A DNA stretch of 64,000 nucleotides. Source: Anaerocolumna sp. AGMB13020. GTDB taxonomy: Bacteria > Bacillota > Clostridia > Lachnospirales > Lachnospiraceae. The DNA is taken from positions 3,000,001-3,064,000 of the forward strand of contig NZ_CP136910.1 of NCBI RefSeq assembly GCF_033100115.1, written 5' to 3'. The position numbers and the translations under genes were made by a program. A model generated the notes under the pieces. The model saw nothing but the letters and a program-made list of their open reading frames with translations. It ran no database searches and was not told the DNA's origin. Numbering within the stretch: the first letter of the stretch is position 1; each line of letters opens with the position of its first letter. Positions 60,563-64,000 of this stretch are shown piece after piece.

Positions 60563-61558
60563 ATGAAACCGTCAAAAGTATACTATGAACCGGAGGTTCT
60601 GGAATATAGACTCGGTAAAGAATTACAGGATAAATACAAGGATCTGCCCTGGATACCCATTGAGAATCACAATAATATTGAGGAACTTCGTACCAAGGAA
60701 AATACAGAATTTCAGAAGCTTAAGACATTATTGATATTAGGCACCAGAAAAACGCATAAATATTCTCCCAACTATAAGGTATCTGATTATCTTGTGCCCT
60801 TCACCTCCTCGGGATGCACTGCCATGTGCCTGTATTGTTATCTGGTCTGCAATTATAACAAATGTTCGTATCTCAGGGTATTTGTCAACAGAGAACAGAT
60901 GATGGAACGGCTTATACGCTTTTCCATGAAAACAGAAACAGAGCAGGTATTTGAAATCGGAAGTAACAGTGATCTGATACTGGAAAATACCATTACCGGC
61001 AATCTCCCCTGGATTGTTGAGGAATTTATAAAAAAAGGAAGAGGTAAATTGACCTTTCCCACAAAATTTAATATGATAGAACCCTTGCTTGGGCTGAATC
61101 ATCAGGAAAGAGTTATCTTTCGTATGTCTGTGAATCCACAGTATATTATCAGCAATATAGAATTAGGCACAGCTTCTCTCAATAACAGAATTGAAGCAGT
61201 AAATAAAATGGCAGCGGCAGGTTATCCGGTAGGACTGCTGATAGCCCCGGTGATACTGCTCCCTGACTGGCAGAAGATGTATCTTGAGCTGCTTGATGTG
61301 CTGGAGGAAAAATTATCACAAAAGGTAAAAGATACCATGTTCTTGGAAATCATTTTTATGACCTATAGCTTTATTCATAGAAGCATCAATCATGAGGCTT
61401 TTCCAGAGGCTACAGAATTATATGATAAAGAGCTGATGAGAGGCAGGGGGATGGGAAAATACTCCTATAAACAGGATTTAAGAGAAGAGGGAGAGGCGTT
61501 TCTTTTAAAAGAGATCGACAAGCGGTTCGGTAAAGATAAGATACTTTATTTCAGTTAG
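60563..61558 (+). CDS. splB: Spore photoproduct lyase family radical SAM protein
   Basis: This 331-residue radical SAM protein aligns with spore photoproduct lyase, which reverses the thymine lesion formed in UV-irradiated spores. The [4Fe-4S] motif is Cys85-x3-Cys89-x2-Cys92 in GCTAMCLYCYL, followed by extra Cys96 and Cys101. Further matches are SVNPQYII, GTASLNNRIEA and the GMGKYSY end. The conserved Cys that acts as hydrogen donor in Bacillus SplB (FEAACTSD) appears as Ser134 (FEIGSNSD), so repair activity or mechanism may differ. There is no splA neighbour. Confidence 0.8.
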   Translation: MKPSKVYYEPEVLEYRLGKELQDKYKDLPWIPIENHNNIEELRTKENTEFQKLKTLLILGTRKTHKYSPNYKVSDYLVPFTSSGCTAMCLYCYLVCNYNKCSYLRVFVNREQMMERLIRFSMKTETEQVFEIGSNSDLILENTITGNLPWIVEEFIKKGRGKLTFPTKFNMIEPLLGLNHQERVIFRMSVNPQYIISNIELGTASLNNRIEAVNKMAAAGYPVGLLIAPVILLPDWQKMYLELLDVLEEKLSQKVKDTMFLEIIFMTYSFIHRSINHEAFPEATELYDKELMRGRGMGKYSYKQDLREEGEAFLLKEIDKRFGKDKILYFS

Positions 61559-61611
61559 AGAAACTCGATTAGAAAAAATACAAAGGATTAAACAGAAAAA
61601 CCAAACTAATT

Positions 61612-61655
61612 ATAACACCCTGAGCACCGTTAAATCGCATGGCTCAGGGTGTTAT
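61612..61655. terminator. Bidirectional terminator after splB
   Basis: ATAACACCCTGAGC pairs perfectly with GCTCAGGGTGTTAT. Confidence 0.8.
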
Positions 61656-61850
61656 ATGTAAGTTATACTGTAAATTAATAACGATTATTTTTATGTAAGC
61701 CATGTAGTAAGCAGCTACTATCATAATAAAAAAGATAGGCCAGTTTATGAAATTGTATAATTCCTGTATATTAAGCACTTTTATCAATAAATTGCAGTCC
61801 GCGTGTAACTTACAATCTCGCATAATTTACAGTCCTCACATAAACTGCTG

Positions 61851-62474
61851 TTATCTTATAAAATTCGTAAAAATCCGTTCTTCTTTTTTAGGAAGAGGGA
61901 TTCCGGTATTCTTACCTGCCTCGATACATTTGAGCAGCCATGCCATATTTCTGCCAAGGGTTCTCATAATCTGCATGCCTTCAATATCCTGCTTAACTTC
62001 TTCCGGAGTATTACCGTGTACCATATTCCAGTACTGTGAGGATACAATGGGCATACTTGAGATGGTAAAGTATTTGTTAAGCTGGTCAAGGGAAGCAGTG
62101 GAACCGGCTCTTCTTAGAGATACTACAGCAGCACCCGGTTTATATGGAAATCCTTGCCCGCAGTAAAAGAATCTGTCCAGAAAAGAGGTCATGGCACCAC
62201 TTGCAGAGGCATAATGAACAGGTGCTCCAAAGATAAGACCATCTGCTTTTTCTGCCAGCTCGATTGCTTCATTTACCGTATCATCCCCATAAGCACATTT
62301 GCCGGGAAACTTATAACAGACACCGCAATCCATACAGCCTCTGACAGGTTTGCTTCCGATGTGAAAAATCTCCGTTTCTATTTGCTCCTCTTCCAGTGTT
62401 TTCGCAACTTCCTCTAAGGCTGTATAAGTACAGCCGTGTATGTTAGGACTTCCGTTAATTAATAGAACTTTCAT
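61851..62474 (-). CDS. Flavodoxin-fold NAD(P)H-dependent oxidoreductase
   Basis: This 207-residue flavoprotein has the FMN-binding start MKVLLINGSPNIHGCTYTALEEV and the GAPVHYASASGAMTSFLDRF segment of the NADPH-dependent FMN reductase/iron-sulfur flavoprotein group. A Cys cluster CMDCGVCYKFPGKC could hold a Fe-S centre or be structural. ATG at 62474 follows GGAG. Substrate unknown. Confidence 0.82.
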   Translation of the reverse strand: MKVLLINGSPNIHGCTYTALEEVAKTLEEEQIETEIFHIGSKPVRGCMDCGVCYKFPGKCAYGDDTVNEAIELAEKADGLIFGAPVHYASASGAMTSFLDRFFYCGQGFPYKPGAAVVSLRRAGSTASLDQLNKYFTISSMPIVSSQYWNMVHGNTPEEVKQDIEGMQIMRTLGRNMAWLLKCIEAGKNTGIPLPKKEERIFTNFIR

Positions 62475-62629
62475 ATCAACTCTCCAATCTGCGTGCTTAA
62501 GCTTACATTTTTCGCTTTCATTTAATATTAGCACTTATATTCTCTGCGGAAAAGAGTAAAAAAGATTGTTTTTATTGATGGATTTGTTACAATGTAAGTA
62601 AACTTTTTGGTACGTAAGGCAGGTAAAAA

Positions 62630-64000
62630 ATGAATCTATATGACAGCCTATTAAAATACAGTGAGGCCGGATACTATCCTATGCATATGCCGGGCCACAA
62701 GAGAAACAGCAGGCTTCTTGCCATGTGTGACCCCTATTCCATTGATATTACAGAGATAGATGGTTTTGACAATCTACACAGACCGGAGGGAATACTAAAG
62801 GTCGGAATGGAGGCTTGGTCCGATTTATATAATTCCCGTAAAACCTATTATCTGGTAGGAGGAAGCTCAGCGGGAATTCTTACAGGCATCTCTGCCTGTA
62901 CCAGCCGAGGTGATAAGGTTCTCGTGGCAAGAAACTGTCATAAGTCGGTTTATCATGCCCTTTATTTAAGAGGTTTAGAGCCTGTATATCTTTATCCTCC
63001 TGTTATGAAGGAATTTGGAATTAATGGGGGAATATCCGTGGAACAGGTGGAAGAGCACCTTAAATGTCAGGGGGATATTAAGTTAATTATTCTTACCTCT
63101 CCCACATATGAAGGGATAGTATCAGATATCCGTGCTATTGCAGCAGCAGCTCACAGCTATGGAATACCTTTGATGGTAGATGAAGCACATGGCGCACATC
63201 TGGGTTTTCATAAAGGCTTTCCGGAAACGGCAGTCAGGCTGGGAGCTGACGTTGTGGTACACAGCATCCATAAGACCCTGCCAGCTTTTACCCAGACTGC
63301 GCTGCTGCATATAAATGGACATTTGGTGGAGGAGGAGAAGATAGAACGGTATCTAGCCATATACCAGAGCTCCAGTCCCTCCTATGTACTTATGTCAGGA
63401 ATTGAAAAATGTCTGGAACTATTAAAAAATAATGGGATAGAATTGTTTGAGAGCTATGAAAAAATGCTCTGCGGCTTTTATCAGGAGGCTAAAGGATTTA
63501 AGAATATCAGTATTTTGACCGATAATACTGTTACCAGAGAAGGTTTTTACCGGTTTGATCCCTCTAAGCTTGTATTAAGCGTTAAAGGAACCAATATGAC
63601 TGGGAAGGAACTTTATGAAGTACTGCTCCATACCTATAAGATTCAGATGGAGATGGTTTCTAAGGATTATGTTCTTGGAATGACCAGTATTGCTGACAGA
63701 CAGGAGGGCTTTGACAGGCTGCTTGCTGCTCTGAAGGAAATCGATAGAAGGCTCGGCAAGGAAACCACAACGGACAGGGTTATGGAATATGCCCCCCCTA
63801 AAGCAGTGATGTCTTGCGAAGAGGCTCTGAATGCTCCTTTCAAGGAGGTTCTGTTATCAAACAGCGAAGGGTTCATATCTGGGGAATATGTCTACTTATA
63901 TCCGCCGGGAATACCCCTTCTGGTGCCGGGAGAGAGAATTGAAAAGGAATTGCTTACACAGATTACCTCCTGCCAAAAACAAGGGTTATCCTTACAGGGG
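62630..64000 (+). CDS. Orn/Lys/Arg decarboxylase family PLP enzyme, C-terminus outside window
   Basis: At least 457 residues run to the window edge. MNLYDSLLKYSEAGYYPMHM, then PGHK, FDNLHRPEGI and VGGSSAGI are typical of the group I-III amino-acid decarboxylases, here the short form found near origins of Firmicutes. The pyridoxal phosphate Lys is Lys215 in VVHSIHKTLPAFTQ; Asp184 and His187 in DEAHGAH contact the cofactor. The C-terminal domain begins near residue 390. The substrate (arginine, lysine or ornithine) cannot be told. Confidence 0.88.
   Translation, partial: MNLYDSLLKYSEAGYYPMHMPGHKRNSRLLAMCDPYSIDITEIDGFDNLHRPEGILKVGMEAWSDLYNSRKTYYLVGGSSAGILTGISACTSRGDKVLVARNCHKSVYHALYLRGLEPVYLYPPVMKEFGINGGISVEQVEEHLKCQGDIKLIILTSPTYEGIVSDIRAIAAAAHSYGIPLMVDEAHGAHLGFHKGFPETAVRLGADVVVHSIHKTLPAFTQTALLHINGHLVEEEKIERYLAIYQSSSPSYVLMSGIEKCLELLKNNGIELFESYEKMLCGFYQEAKGFKNISILTDNTVTREGFYRFDPSKLVLSVKGTNMTGKELYEVLLHTYKIQMEMVSKDYVLGMTSIADRQEGFDRLLAALKEIDRRLGKETTTDRVMEYAPPKAVMSCEEALNAPFKEVLLSNSEGFISGEYVYLYPPGIPLLVPGERIEKELLTQITSCQKQGLSLQG

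Noticed and set aside
61747..62166. 139-codon plus-strand frame
   Set aside because: It lies antisense to the flavodoxin-fold oxidoreductase, which has clear family motifs and a ribosome site.

Overview
The window looks like the replication-origin region of a low-GC Gram-positive anaerobe of the Clostridia, most likely a Lachnospiraceae member close to the Clostridium/Lachnoclostridium group. The evidence is the origin layout (gyrA-gyrB-recF-yaaA-dnaN-dnaA facing rpmH-rnpA-yidD-yidC-jag-mnmE-mnmG-rsmG-parA-parB), perfect parS sites, a fermentative bifunctional AdhE with Rex-type operators, a sodium/proton V-type ATPase operon, a DUF3881 protein of the kind found in Lachnospiraceae, and a spore photoproduct lyase homologue. 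The organism call is an inference from gene content.

Layout. 1-2.1 kb: a tRNA-Ser cut by the window edge and a two-subunit class I fumarase whose genes are separated by an odd 350-nt segment. 2.2-11 kb (minus strand): gyrA, gyrB, recF, yaaA, dnaN and dnaA. 10.95-11.2 kb: the likely oriC, with DnaA boxes, between dnaA and rpmH. 11.3-21.8 kb (plus): ribosomal protein L34, RNase P protein, membrane insertase, RNA-binding Jag, the tRNA-modification pair MnmE/MnmG, RsmG, a GNAT-like protein and a DegS/DegU-type two-component pair. 21.8-23.5 kb: a gene desert with two parS sites and a decayed IS3-type transposase. 23.5-25.8 kb: parA, parB (third parS inside it) and a DUF4446 gene. 26-32 kb: adhE, an HD-GYP protein, a segment with RNA-like folding ahead of a DUF3881 gene, and tRNA-Arg.

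32.4-40 kb (minus): a DacF-like carboxypeptidase and an L-arabinose regulon (araD, araA, araB, araR) with TTGTA-N2-TACAA operators at the araB and araR promoters. 40.2-49 kb (minus): a nine-gene V-type ATPase operon (G/H-C-I-K-F-E-A-B-D from its promoter) with a series of hairpins after the rotor-ring gene. 49.3-56 kb: trmB, a 48-residue small protein, thioredoxin, tRNA-Lys, a lipoprotein, a chemotaxis receptor and a stand-alone argC. 55.7-59.2 kb: a CsoR/RcnR-family metal sensor next to an ECF-type nickel/cobalt transporter (NikMN-CbiQ-CbiO), with a C-run operator-like sequence ahead of the transporter. 59.4-64 kb: a zinc-ribbon membrane protein, a spore photoproduct lyase homologue with Ser in place of the usual catalytic Cys, a flavodoxin-fold oxidoreductase and the start of an Orn/Lys/Arg decarboxylase running off the window.

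Most of the window is core chromosome. I did not find a defence island, prophage or CRISPR array. The best leads are non-coding: the folded region at about 30.6-31.0 kb, the K-F hairpin series of the ATPase operon, paired Rex operators, a small reading frame with an in-frame stop between yidD and yidC, and unexplained long inverted repeats in the arabinose locus.
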